From Glandiceps talaboti (lineage: Eukaryota; Hemichordata; Enteropneusta; Spengelidae): DNA of 45,000 nt. Below the pieces are notes generated by a model that was not told the DNA's origin, made no database searches, and saw only the letters and a list, made by a program, of their open reading frames with translations. Shown here one piece after another: positions 1 to 13,541 of this stretch. The translations under genes were made by a program, and so were the position numbers. Where the stretch lies: contig NC_135558.1 of NCBI RefSeq assembly GCF_964340395.1, positions 22,704,564-22,749,563 of the forward strand. The letters are read 5' to 3'. Position 1 is the first letter of the stretch; every line of letters starts with the position of its first letter.

Positions 1-2237
1 CCTGTCACACTATGGTATTTCTATCCTGTCACACTATGGTATTTCATTCCTGTCACACTATGGTATTTCCATCCTGTCACACTATGGTATTTCCATCCTG
101 TCACAGTATGGTATTTCCATCCTGTCACACTATGGCATTTCTATCCTGTCACACTATGGTATTTCCATCCTGTCACACTATGGTATTTCCATCCTGTCAC
201 AGTATGGTATTTCTATCCTGTCACTCTATGGTATTTCTATCCTGTCACACTATGGTATTTCTATCCTGTCACACTATGGTATTTCTATCCTGTCACACTA
301 TGGTATTTCTATCCTGTCACACTATGGTATTTCCATCCTGTCATACTATGGTATTTCCATCCTGTCACACTATGGTATTTCCATCCTGTCACACTATGGT
401 ATTTCTATCCTGTCACACTATGGTATTTCCATCCTGTCACACTATGGTATTTCCATCCTGTCACACTATGGTATTTCTATCCTGTCACACTATGGTATTT
501 CTATCCTGTCACACTATGGTATTTCATTCCTGTCACACTATGGTATTTCCATCCTGTCACACTATGGTATTTCCATCCTGTCACAGTATGGTATTTCCAT
601 CCTGTCACACTATGGTATTTCCATCCTGTCACAGTATGGTATTTCCATCCTGTCACACTATGGTATTTCCATCCTGTCACAGTATGGTATTTCCATCCTG
701 TCACACTATGGTATTTCCATCCTGTCACAGTATGGTATTTCCATCCTGTCACACTATGGTATTTCCATCCTGTCACAGTATGGTATTTCCATCCTGTCAC
801 ACTATGGTATTTCCATCCTGTCACACTATGGTATTTCCATCCTGTCACAGTATGGTATTTCCATCCTGTCACACTATGGCATTTCTATCCTGTCACACTA
901 TGGTATTTCCATCCTGTCACACTATGGTATTTCCATCCTGTCACAGTATGGTATTTCTATCCTGTCACTCTATGGTATTTCTATCCTGTCACACTATGGT
1001 ATTTCTATCCTGTCACACTATGGTATTTCTATCCTGTCACACTATGGTATTTCTATCCTGTCACACTATGGTATTTCCATCCTGTCATACTATGGTATTT
1101 CTATCCTGTCACACTATGGTATTTCCATCCTGTCACACTATGGTATTTCCATCCTGTCACAGTATGGTATTTCTATCCTGTCACACTATGGTATTTCTAT
1201 CCTGTCACACTATGGTATTTCTATCCTGTCACACTATGGTATTTCCATCCTGTCACACTATGGTATTTCCATCCTGTCACAGTATGGTATTTCTATCCTG
1301 TCACACTATGGCATTTCCATCCTGTCACACTATGGTATTTCCATCCTGTCACACTATGGTATTTCCATCCTGTCACAGTATGGTATTTCTATCCTGTCAC
1401 ACTATGGTATTTCTATCCTGTCACACTATGGTATTTCCATCCTGTCACAGTATGGTATTTCTATCCTGTCACAGTATGGTATTTCCATCCTGTCACACTA
1501 TGGTATTTCCATCCTGTCACACTATGGTATTTCTATCCTGTCACACTATGGTATTTCTATCCTGTCACACTATGGTATTTCTATCCTGTCACACTATGGT
1601 ATTTCTATCCTGTCACACTATGGTATTTCTATCCTGTCACACTATGGTATTTCCATCCTGTCACTCTATGGTATTTCTATCCTGTCACACTATGGTATTT
1701 CTATCCTGTCAAACTATGGTATTTATATCCTGTCACACTATGGCATTTCCATCCTGTCACTTTATGGTATTTCTATCCTGTCACACTATGGTATTTCTAT
1801 CCTGTCACACTATGCTATTTCCATCCTGTCACACTATGGTATTTCCATCCTGTCACAGTATGGTATTTCTATCCTGTCACACTATGGTATTTCCATCCTG
1901 TCACACTATGGTATTTCCATCCTGTCACACTATGGTATTTCCATCCTGTCACACTATGGTATTTCTATCCTGTCACACTATGGTATTTCCATCCTGTCAT
2001 ACTATGGTATTTCCATCCTGTCACTCTATGGTATTTCCATCCTGTCACACTATGGTATTTCCATCCTGTCACACTATGGTATTTCCATCCTGTCACACTA
2101 TGGTATTTCTATCCTGTCACAGTATGGTATTTCTATCCTGTCACAGTATGGTATTTCTATCCTGTCACACTATGGTATTTCTATCCTGTCACACTATGGT
2201 ATTTCTATCCTGTCACACTATGGTTTTCCTATCCTGT
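1..2237. repeat. 24-bp minisatellite array, about 93 copies, cut by the window edge
   Basis: Each unit reads roughly TATGGTATTTCTATCC followed by TGTCACAC. Variants alternate CTATCC with CCATCC and CACAC with CACAG, and rarer units carry GGCATT, TCATAC, TCACTC or CATTCC. The period is a multiple of three and the unit has no + strand stop, so one frame stays open for 773 codons as MVF(L/P)SCH(T/S) repeats. The antisense frame is open where CCATCC units run together (501-872). I do not call a protein: most differences between units change the amino acid (L/P, T/S, V/A, H/P), and the frame runs off the array into a short TGT microsatellite (about 2303-2320). The array continues left of the window. 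Confidence 0.97.
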
Positions 2238-2439
2238 GTGCGAAAGGCTGCTCAAATCGTTAAGTTGCCTCGCACCCTGTCAGTGGAGATTTGTTATAAT
2301 CTGTGTTGTTGTTGTTGTTCTACTTTTAATTGAATGACTTCCTGTTAATATGATAGCTGTAAGCCAATCATCGATCCACTCTCTTAGTACGACTAGCGAG
2401 ACCATGATGTATTGTGAATCTATTACAATGAAACTATAT

Positions 2440-2870
2440 CACCTGGAACAAAGCTTCCTCTGGCATGACAAAATTTTATCAAAATTACTACATTTCATAG
2501 CTGACGTGACAAAGTCTTATCAAAATTTGTTACATTTCACTGAAAACACATGGTCTGATACGACAAAAATCTTAAATTTGTTACATTTTATACGGTCTGG
2601 CTCGACAAAGATGTAACTACATTTTGCTACACTACTCTGTATTGCTCAACAAAACTCTTAGCTACACTTTCTACGTTTTAGTACCTGATAGTCGCCAAAA
2701 ATTATAGAAAATGTTGGAAATCATTGTTGTCAAGTCAATACACAAATTAAAGCAAACAAAGCCTTTGTCGAGCGAGATGATGAAATGTAGTAAATGGTTT
2801 TTTTTTGTGAGGCGATAAAATTTAGTAATGTTTTTAGTAAGATTTTTGTGGAGCCAGACGAACCATGTTT
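2440..2870. mobile_element. Degenerate head-to-head inverted repeat element (fold-back-like), copy 1
   Basis: Five degenerate units of about 40-55 bp on the + strand (2455-2690) share a core like GTCTGGCTCGACAAAGAT, then CTTA, a short spacer and CTACATTTTAT. The reverse complement of 2755-2870 contains the same core (GTCTGGCTCCACAAAAATCT, then CTACATTTCAT). The two sets face each other across about 65 bp of unrelated sequence. No protein is encoded. A second locus of the same layout lies at 18181-18375. A decayed non-autonomous fold-back or MITE-like element is the most economical reading, but I saw no clear target-site duplication. Confidence 0.45.
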
Positions 2871-5156
2871 CAGGTTACATAGTTTTGGTTGTATGTAGTC
2901 AATCTGTGTTTAAGGTTTCATTGAGGGATTTGATGTTAGAAATCCCGCCATTCTTCTGTATGGGATGACTTTTGACCGCTGCAAAATTTGTGTGTGCGAG
3001 TGTGTATTAATGTTCATGTACGTTGGTGTAATTGTGCGTTGGTTGTCCCATTGCAAGCACTGGTACTTACACTCTCTCCAACCTCAGACAGCCAACACTT
3101 GGGCTGGTTATCTGAGTTTCAACTGATATATATGTAGTTTACTTTGACAAGCCCAATTCAACAACGTTGTACAAACTCTGTAACCATTTTTCTCATCAGT
3201 TTGGTGATTTGTGTTCTGTCGTCAGATAGTATCAAGTGAGTTTCTTGTATCAGCTTTCACTCTATTCTCGATGGTAATACGAGATGATATATGTATTTAT
3301 GACGTACATCTTCGTCATGTACTAAAGTATTCCATACACGTACACTCATGCACACACACATATACTATACATTGTATACTATATAATAATATGCACAAGC
3401 CAACTTATTGCCTTTGGACAGACAATATGGACTATATACACTGGTCGATCCACATTACGACAACCTATGTCTACTATACATCACTGGTTTCTGCTGTGCT
3501 CCAAATATAACTCAAAACGTTCCAAATGTTCTATTATTTTTCCCGATTTTCATAAATTATGCTTGAGGAGTTAAAGTTATATTATTCCTAAGTAGTTTTC
3601 TTGATTCGGCCGGAATATACCCGTGACATAAGGTTTTGTCACTACGAGTCGCTAGACGAGTAGTGACAAGGCCCCTTAGGCCACTCATAATTTAAAAAAA
3701 TTACATCATATTCCTCTTTCAAAATCAATGGAACAATGAAACCTATAAAAAAATAGTTGGAAAATGAATCTGGAATAATGAAAATTATCTCTAATATCTT
3801 TGAATACCTGATATGAAGAAAATATCATTCTGATCGAAAGATTCTAAAAAATGACAACTCCGATTTTGTTTATGACAAAATGAAATGACAGGCATGTGTC
3901 AATCATGTATAGGTCCCTGTTATTTGCATATGACTTTACAAGAGAGAATTGATGGGTAGTGTGGTAACCTCGTATACAAACAAACTTAGCCCTTACAGTC
4001 ACATGGGTCTGACGGTATATCTATGAAAATCTTAGTACAACTAAACGTTGATTAAATTTACATGAAGTCCATATTAACGCTAATGATTGCAACATGATAT
4101 CGGCAAATCGGGACTCTTACATCCTAATGTTTTTTCCCCTGTTGTCAATGTAATTTACTCTTCTGGGGTTTCCCTTATCTTTAAGTTGTGTCGTAGTAAG
4201 ATATGTATTTGTGGATATCAGATACGTTTCTGTCTGTAATGCCCTGGTGAGTAAAGACGTTCTACTGGGTGGAACATAAACTTGTAACCAACTAAATATA
4301 ATACACTGTTAGCGGTCACATTTTCCATCTCGTGTGAGCAATTTTTAGCAGTCGGTAATGTACAAAAGATCGGTCTTTGGCTGAAATGTTCAAATTCAAG
4401 ATACACTACATCATCAAAGAAAGATTTCGCGTTTACAATCGCGTTATAGATAAACTTAAAACGTATAGTTTTTAAGGTTTTAGCTAATTTTCACTTTAAT
4501 TATCGACAAATTTCAAGGACAGATTTATATAAAGGTAAGGAGCAAGATTAGTTCAATTTATGTTTATTTTGAAAATGATAATGACTGATGTATGCTATCG
4601 TTTTATCTTTGTTACTAAAATTTACTTTTCTTGCCAGTTGTCACGTAAACTTATATTTATACTTCCATGGGCAAATAACTGTATTGAACTATTAAACTAG
4701 TAAACTTGAATGTATTTATTAATCAGCCTGGGCATTCTTCAAATTTCACTTACCATATAAAACAAACAAATTCATTTTGGGGTATATCTATTACCTCCCT
4801 AAAGGGCCATGTTTCAATCCCATATTCTGGCGTTAGTTCTATGGTACTCCAAAGCGTGCCTTTAAGCTTTTAAAGACCCATGTTTGGGCCACAGGTTCTT
4901 ACATATATGACATCGTATTGTAGAGGCATAACGAGTAGATATATAGGACCATTCTTGTATTGAGGACAACTATTTCTGTAATTCTGCTGTAGTCAACTGT
5001 GTTTCCATACCTAAGTTTCGACACTTGCCTTTAATACTTCGTAATATACACATTTATGCAAGACTCGTTGGTGCGATTCCCAGGTCTGTGTTTTCTCACA
5101 CAATGCGTTACACGTGCTGCAATGACAATGAATCATATGCCAGTACCTTAGCATGC
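2871..5156. other. Intergenic, no gene recognised
   Basis: AT-rich unique sequence. Open frames here are short (99 codons or fewer), low-complexity and without recognisable domains. Apart from the hairpin at 3636-3669 I see nothing. Confidence 0.6.
3636..3669. repeat. Perfect 10-bp inverted repeat (hairpin)
   Basis: Arms TTGTCACTAC (3636-3645) and GTAGTGACAA (3660-3669) are separated by a 14-nt spacer that itself contains partly complementary GTC and GAC. The flanks are GC-richer than their surroundings (CGGCCGG to the left, GGCCCCTTAGGCC to the right). This may be the core of a palindromic non-autonomous transposon. Confidence 0.75.
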
Positions 5157-5189
5157 GGGGGGGGGGGGGCAGCTGCCCCCCCCCCCCCC
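5157..5189. repeat. G13-CAGCTG-C14 palindrome
   Basis: Thirteen G, the palindromic E-box CAGCTG and fourteen C give a 32-bp perfect palindrome. Either strand could form a long GC hairpin, and the G-run is a quadruplex-prone homopolymer. The tract lengths are those at which sequencing errors are common. Confidence 0.9.
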
Positions 5190-7650
5190 GAGATTTTGGC
5201 AAGAAAAAAAGCGACTTTTTTAATACATGGCGATGTTATTCAAATCGTTATTTACTTGACGATTCCTAGCACATGCGCGATTTAAATTGATGGTTCACAA
5301 AGTCAAAAGTTACTGTACACTGACTCCTCGCTAATATGTATCTTATATCTCTATTGTACGCTGGCTTAACTTTGAATAAAAATGTGTCCAGTTAAAATTT
5401 GTAACTTTTTGCAGTATAGCAAATTAAAAAATCTTTGTGTGGGAAAGTACAAAAGAAGTGCGCACATGCACTTGGCATTTTCCGCGAGTAACTGTAGTCA
5501 TGAATTCTACTATCATTTGAAGATAGCAAGTCGCAATGTCAGAGAGTGAAACTCCAAAAAAAAAGACGGAAAAAAGTCGTTCAACGTGAGGCCGTTTGCT
5601 GCATGCAGTGATTCCGAAGATGCACTCGACCTCATTTACATCTTGTTCCTTATATTGAAACATTTACTGATAAAATGGCAGATCTCTTTCTAGAATATTC
5701 GGTGGCCTTGAAAAACTATTAAACTAGGTACGCAGTTTAAGATCCACTTTCAATAATTTTGTTCGACGTTGTCGTTGGTTAAATGCTGTTTGACCTAATT
5801 ATCTCATTGCACTGAAACTAGCGTTATTACGCAATTCACTGTTATACTTACAACGCGACATTTTGCTATGGAAAGAATGGCCCTGAATTTATAAACAGAG
5901 CTGTACCTTCGACATCAAAATCCAAACTTCAATTATTTCCATTATAATGATAATGAGGAGAATTCACTGAGTTCACCTTGGGTTATGTAGGAGGGCCATA
6001 CAAGTGTTGTGAGTTGGGTAAAGAAAAGGATTATTTTGTTACTTATTTGAGAAAGCACCATACAATTTTTTTATTTTATTTTAAAGTTTTTTTTTTTTTT
6101 TTACTTTGAATGTGACATCTTTTCGGCAACTACTTTGAAAGATACGACATTTGGCCAGGAAAAATGAAAAAAAACTGTTCAACCTACCCATATATTTTTT
6201 TGGGCAATATATCTTCATGCGGGCTTCGCATTTGTTTCAAAATTAGGGATATTTCTTTATATTTTCTGAATAGTACATGTAACAATATACATTTGAGTCT
6301 ATTCCAAATTACATAATATCTTATACAGGGGTTTAATTGGCTCTGATGATGCATACAAGCATTAAATTAAGCTGTTGCATATCCAACGTGCACTAAAAGA
6401 ATTGAGCGAAAGTTTACGACCATGAGAGTGGGCTGAGCAGTCATTGGGCCATCAAAAGTCTGAAAGTCTTGAAATGTTTTGCTCTTTTTTCGGGATTTTT
6501 TGGAACCAATTAACTTTCAGATAATATGTAATGCATAGCATAATTGTTTCAATTCTAGTATTTTAATACCATATTCAAGCATTGAAAGACTTTAAGTTAT
6601 GTCTATGGTTTGATATTTTATGCCTCTAAATGGCCTCCTACACTGTCTTATTTTCATTTTTTTCACCTTTGGAGTTGTCTCCTTCCAATCAATAGCAATC
6701 AAGGTGATAATTGTCTTTCTTCTATATAGGTTAGAGCTAATTAGAGACATCTCCTTATGCATGTGAAATCCACATCCTGTGTAAAGTAATCTCGTTCGGA
6801 GTATTACTATAGTTGGCTATCACTGTTATTTTAATGCATCATTGTACCATATACTTTTGTATCTCCACTGTAGTGAAGGTGACAGAAGGGGTGGCTAAAA
6901 TAATGCTTGAGTTTCATTTGGCGGGGCTTAACAGTTTTTAAGAAGAGAGGGTGAGAGGAGCTACAACATTTGTTTAACCGTGAATTGTGTACATTTCCTA
7001 ACTGTAGCTATGCAGACAAATTGCAAGAGATAGTATCAAGATGACTGAATAACTTCTAAACTCGACCTGAAATATTTTGCTATCATTATATATGGTTTGT
7101 TTTATCCTTGTCAAGCATTGTGAAAAAATGAAATCTACCTACCTACCCAATGCGATGGGTTAGGTTGCCCGTTGATCAGCTTTTTTATTTTTTCTGGCCT
7201 TACTTAATTGCGTATGATAAAATAGATATTATGTAAATTGTATGCAAATTTATGTAAATTGGCCACTTTTCTACGGCCCTGTATATGTATGTAAAACAAG
7301 TTGTAGGTTGCGAACAAAGCTCTAGTCAACAGCAAACATCACGCAATACGTCAATAAAAACATGAACGAAAGTTGTACCAATATGAAAGACTGACCCATG
7401 ACGACAACCATATACTGACTCTCTACCTTTCATCCGACAACGTGTCTTGGTAAAGAAAGCAGTTTCCTAATGTTGCATTTATGTCCCGAAGGTACATGAA
7501 GTTCTATAAGTTATGATCGTGATTCCGTCTAATACATAGCGTATATATACGTGACTAAAGGTAATAGTCTGTAGAGTCTATGTCATTCAAGGGCCAAGAT
7601 ATTACAATTTGTATTGTATCAAGTTTCTTTGTCCGAGTTTCAATACTTAT
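5190..7650. other. Intergenic, no gene recognised
   Basis: AT-rich unique sequence with T-runs (for example around 6087-6102). No domain-bearing open frame, tRNA or array is visible. Confidence 0.6.
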
Positions 7651-9630
7651 TGGTTAACTATAGCGTTATTTGAATTTACACTCATATATTTATTAGTTAT
7701 TATGTCATGATTTCAAAATACACTGTTATACTGACTAGTTAACGTAGCCTAACATGATTTGAAATTACACTGTTATACTTACTAGTATAACATGATTTTA
7801 TTTACATCGTTATACTTACTAGTTAACTATATCACGATTTGAAATTACAGTTATACTCACTAGTTAACTATATAACGATTTGAAATTACAGTTATACTCA
7901 CTAGTTAACTATATCACGATTTGAAATTACATTGTTATACTCACTAGTTAACTATATCACGATTTGAAATTACAGTTATACTCACTAGTTAACTATATCA
8001 CGATTTGAAATTACATTGTTATACTCACTAGTTAACTATATCACGATTTGAAATTACATTGTTATACTCACTAGTTAACTATATCACGATTTGAAATTAC
8101 ATTGTTATACTCACTAGTTAACTATATAACGATTTAAAATTACATTGTTATACTCACTAGTTAACTATATCACGATTTGAAATTACAGTTATACTCACTA
8201 GTTAACTATATCACGATTTGAAATTACATTGTTATACTCACTAGTTAACTATATCACGATTTGAAATTACAGTTATACTTACTAGTTGACCATATAACGA
8301 TTTGGAATTACATTGTTATACTCACTAGTTAACTATATCACGATTTGAAATTACAGTTATACTTACTAGTTAACTATATCACGATTTGAAATTACATTGT
8401 TATACTCACTAGTTAACTATATCACGATTTGAAATTACAGTGTTATACTTACTAGTTAACTATATCACGATTTGAAATTACATTGTTATACTTACTAGTT
8501 AACTATATCACGATTTGAAATTACAGTTATACTTACTAGTTAACTATATCACGATTTGAAATTACATTGTTATACTCACTAGTTAACTATATCACGATTT
8601 GAAATTACAGTTATACTTACTAGTTAACTATATCACGATTTGAAATTACATTGTTATACTCACTAGTTAACTATATCACGATTTGAAATTACAGTTATAC
8701 TTACTAGTTAACTATATCATGATTTGAAATTACATTGTTATACTCACTAGTTAACTATATCACGATTTGAAATTACAGTTATACTCACTAGTTAACTATA
8801 TCACGATTTGAAATTACATTGTTATACTCACTAGTTAACTATATCACGATTTGAAATTACAGTCATACTTACTAGTTAACTATATCACGGTTTGAAATTA
8901 CATTGTTATACTCACTAGTTAACTATATCACGATTTGAAATTACAGTTATACTCACTAGTTAACTATATCACGATTTGAAATTACATTGTTATACTCACT
9001 AGTTAACTATATCACGATTTGAAATTACAGTTATACTTACTAGTTAACTATATCACGATTTGAAATTACATTGTTATACTCACTAGTTAACTATATCACG
9101 ATTTGAAATTACAGTTATACTTACTAGTTAACTATATCACGATTTGAAATTACAGTTATACTTACTAGTTAACTATATCACGATTTGAAATTACAGTTAT
9201 ACTTACTAGTTAACTATATCACGATTTGAAATTACATTGTTATACTCACTAGTTAACTATATCACGATTTGAAATTACAGTTATACTTACTAGTTAACTA
9301 TATCACGATTTGAAATTACATTGTTATACTCACTAGTTAACTATATCACGATTTGAAATTACAGTTATACTTACTAGTTAACTATATCACGATTTGAAAT
9401 TACATTGTTATACTCACTAGTTAACTATATCACGATTTGAAATTACAGTTATACTTACTAGTTAACTATATCACGGTTTGAAATTACATTGTTATACTCA
9501 CTAGTTAACTATATCACGATTTGAAATTACAGTTATACTTACTAGTTAACTATATCACGATTTGAAATTACATTGTTATACTCACTAGTTAACTATATCA
9601 CGATTTGAAATTACACTGTTATACTCACTA
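7651..9630. repeat. 41/43-bp minisatellite array with 84-bp higher-order unit, about 47 copies
   Basis: Units contain TAGTTAACTATATCACGATT, then TGAAATTACA and TTATACT(C/T)AC. Two subtypes differ by a TT insertion (ACATTGTTATAC in the 43-bp type, ACAGTTATAC in the 41-bp type). The 43-bp type usually carries CTCAC and the 41-bp type CTTAC. From about 8480 to 9600 they alternate almost strictly, so the effective unit is an 84-bp dimer, with a run of three short units near 9110-9220. The left margin (7651-7800) is heavily diverged, as expected at an old array edge. Each unit contains the palindrome TAGTTAACTA. All frames contain stops. Confidence 0.96.
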
Positions 9631-10543
9631 CTTTGATAAACCTTTTATAAACTTGACAATCATAATTATTTACTTGCTGTAATTAACCGTTACAAAACCT
9701 GTAACGTTACTATGGTAACAGTCGTTTACTTAAAATCTGAAAACGAATGATAAAGTCGTCTCTTCCTCTAAAATATGACGTCATTGAATACATTGACTGT
9801 TTTCCTTTACTTTACTTTGAAATGTTAGATTTTCAACCCATGAAATTGATTTAGTTCTAAAAAGTTTGTAATCAGTTGTTATCTTTAAAAAATTCGATTT
9901 ACAACATTTGGTATAAAGAGCTGTGTCTGTTACTCGATAAATAATAGAAGAATACAAGCAATCTACATTTTGGGGCAACAATCTATAAATCTATTTTTGT
10001 GTTGTCATAACGTTGTGAACACTTAATGGGTAGAAATTCACTAAACATTGAAATGGGGTCAGTGTTCCCTTCTATGAGATGAGAAATATCACTTTTACTC
10101 CAAAAATGAGGTGAATATTATAAATGGTGCCAGTAGTGGAAGATGTCAAATGTTACTTTGGCGAAGACTTTTCTTTCAAAATATCGCCATACTATATATA
10201 CTCAAGGTGTTCACTCTGAAGACTTACAAGTAATGTAATGCATTGCATTTACTCGTGTGACCTACGATCGTACGAATGTGAGATTTTGTTCACTCTTATA
10301 TAATATTTTTCTTACACCTTATACTGTCCATGAATCCGATGTTGTAACACCGTTTGTGACTAATTCATGATCTTGCCTACGAAAGTTCACAGAATGTACC
10401 AACAAACGACTGAAATGTCGTCAACTACGATCTAATTTACGGTAACACCACCTCACGTATGGCCTAAGCTTCACTATATTACTTTTTGCCACAGCGAAAA
10501 AAGTATGCTTCAAAATAATACATATTGAAACGCTGTAAATCGC
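9631..10543. other. Intergenic, no gene recognised
   Basis: Unique AT-rich DNA between two arrays. The only recognisable item is a stray copy of the next array's unit at 10436-10461. Confidence 0.6.
10436..10461 (+). repeat. Isolated diverged copy of the 31-bp unit
   Basis: TTTACGGTAACACCACCTCA followed by CGTATG matches the 31-bp unit (TTTACGGCAACACCACCTCA) about 80 bp before the array begins. It is either a founder copy or a remnant cut off by an insertion or deletion. Confidence 0.8.
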
Positions 10544-11634
10544 TGTCTTCTTTACGGCAACACCACCTCACACATGTATTCTTTACGACAACACCACCTC
10601 ACACATGTGTTCTTTACGGCAACACCACCTCACACACGTATTCTTTACGGCAACGCCACCTCACACACGTATTCTTTACGGCAACACCACCTCACACATG
10701 TGTTCTTTACGGCAACACCACCTCACACATGTCTTCTTTACGACAACACCACCTCACACATGTGTTCTTTACGGCAACACCACCTCACACACGTATTCTT
10801 TACGGCAACACCACCTCACACATGTATTCTTTACGACAACACCACCTCACACATGTCTTCTTTACGGCAACACCACCTCACACATGTCTTCTTTACGACA
10901 ACACCACCTCAAACATGTCTTCTTTACGACAACACCACCTCACACATGTGTTCTTTACGGCAACACCACCTCACACACGTATTCTTTACGGCAACACCAC
11001 CTCACACACGTATTCTTTACGGCAACACCACCTCACACATGTGTTCTTTACGGCAACACCACCTCACACATGTCTTCTTTACGACAACACCACCTCACAC
11101 ATGTGTTCTTTACGGCAACACCACCTCACACACGTATTCTTTACGGCAACACCACCTCACACATGTATTCTTTACGACAACACCACCTCACACATGTCTT
11201 CTTTACGGCAACACCACCTCACACATGTCTTCTTTACGACAACACCACCTCAAACATGTCTTCTTTACGACAACACCACCTCACACATGTGTTCTTTACG
11301 ACAACACCACCTCACACATGTCTTCTTTACGACAACACCACCTCACACATGTGTTCTTTACGACAACACCACCACACACATGTCTTCTTTACGACAACAC
11401 CACCTCACACATGTCTTCTTTACGACAACACCACCTCACACATGTCTTCTTTACGACAACACCACCTCACACATGTCTTCTTTACGACAACACCACCTCA
11501 CACGTGTTCTTTACGGCAACACCACCTAACACATGTCTTCTTTACGACAACACCACCCCACACATGTCTTCTTTACGACAACACCACCTCACACATGTCT
11601 TCTTGACGGCAACACCACCTCACACATGTGTTCT
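10544..11634. repeat. 31-bp minisatellite array, about 35 copies, open in all three + frames
   Basis: The unit is TTTACG(G/A)CAACACCACCT followed by CACACATGT(C/G)TTC. Because 31 is not a multiple of three, the reading frame rotates and each frame repeats a 31-residue peptide over 93 bp. The unit has no stop in any + frame, giving three overlapping open frames of 333-387 codons. An AAACATG variant occurs at 10911 and again at 11252, 341 bp (11 units) apart, marking an internal block duplication. No evidence of coding. Confidence 0.97.
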
Positions 11635-11800
11635 CTCTTTATTTTTGGTTGTTTCAGCAGAAAAGATAAGCTCTGGTTTGCGAGAATGTATAGACGGAAG
11701 CCTGTCTAGGCACAGACTCCGACACACGGTGACGTAGATGGCCAGACACAAGAGGGCCAGATATCAGAGTCTATGATGTTTCTAATAGAGCATAATGGCT

Positions 11801-11900
11801 ATATCATCGAACCATATCTATATACTATTGACCTATTCCTAATAAAAGCTATTATCATCGAACATATCTATATACTATTGACCTATTCCTAATAAAAGCT
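11801..11900. repeat. Two-copy 50-bp tandem duplication
   Basis: 11801-11850 and 11851-11900 are nearly identical and both end in CCTATTCCTAATAAAAGCT. They differ by small changes near the start of the unit. It appears to be a recent slippage or duplication event. Confidence 0.9.
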
Positions 11901-12733
11901 ATGCAAGTTGCTGGACATAACTACTACACGTGTCTTGGTAGTTGAAACAAAATGTACATTTTTTACTCTGAATTAAAGGTTAATGTATAACGTAATAAAA
12001 AGAAATCTGTGACTAGTGACTTAATTCGAAAGAATAATGATGAATGAGAGGAAAACCATGATAGACAAAGACCATTATTGAGAACACAGGCAGTTTTTCA
12101 TAGTTCTTAATCATTTCAACGAGGAGTAATTGCGACCGAAACAATAACAATTTTTAGTAACTCACGGTACACTTGAACATGGCGATAGCTTTTATGTAGT
12201 TAAATACACAGTGTAGATCCTAGCCGCCAAAAATGGTTTTAGATTAACTTGAACTTCCGAATTCCTGTAGTTTGCGAGATACACGAAGTACTGCAGATTT
12301 GAGAAGCATTGTATTCGCATTTAAACAGGGACTAATCGAACGACGCCGTTCGAAACAAAATACAAAATATCGCCAAGTAGCATCTAAATATGTGCGTTAA
12401 GATTAAGGGTTTAGTGTTATAGGACGTTTACAGTTGGTGTTCGCTTCCCTTTCAGGTAACTAATCTCTTAGTAAATGCTTCTAATCTTATCAAAATAATA
12501 TGATAAACAAATAGAGTTTAGAGGCTAAAGTAAATTTTCCATTAGCACGAGACATTTTCCGCAGTGATATGTCGTTGTATATGGTATTTTATGTGTTGGT
12601 CTTTACATTGTCTCGCCTATCTGTTCTGAAAACGGCTGATACCTTAGCATTTGAAATAAAGCATTGTGTATATATATATGTATATAATAAACCGTAACAA
12701 CGCTTGGAAAGCGAAGTTATGCACGTGATCGTG

Positions 12734-12738
<5 letters not shown>
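11901..12738. other. Intergenic, no gene recognised
   Basis: Unique AT-rich sequence with no plausible coding frame or RNA gene. Confidence 0.6.
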
Positions 12739-12784
<46 letters not shown>

Positions 12785-12791
12785 GACAGAC
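12739..12791. repeat. (CA)n microsatellite with GACA tail
   Basis: About 21 CA units followed by GACAGACAGAC. Confidence 0.95.

Positions 12792-13541
<750 letters not shown>

Noticed and set aside
12-2333. 773-codon open frame of MVF(L/P)SCH(T/S) repeats as a repetitive secreted or structural protein
   Set aside because: It follows from a stop-free 24-bp unit. Differences between units are mostly amino-acid changing, other + frames are equally open, and the tail is a TGT microsatellite.
7651-9630. CRISPR-like array
   Set aside because: Units abut with no unique spacers, and the DNA is eukaryotic.
10525-11737. Three overlapping 333-387-codon frames as genes
   Set aside because: All three arise from one 31-bp unit rotating through the frames. 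No codon-level constraint is visible.
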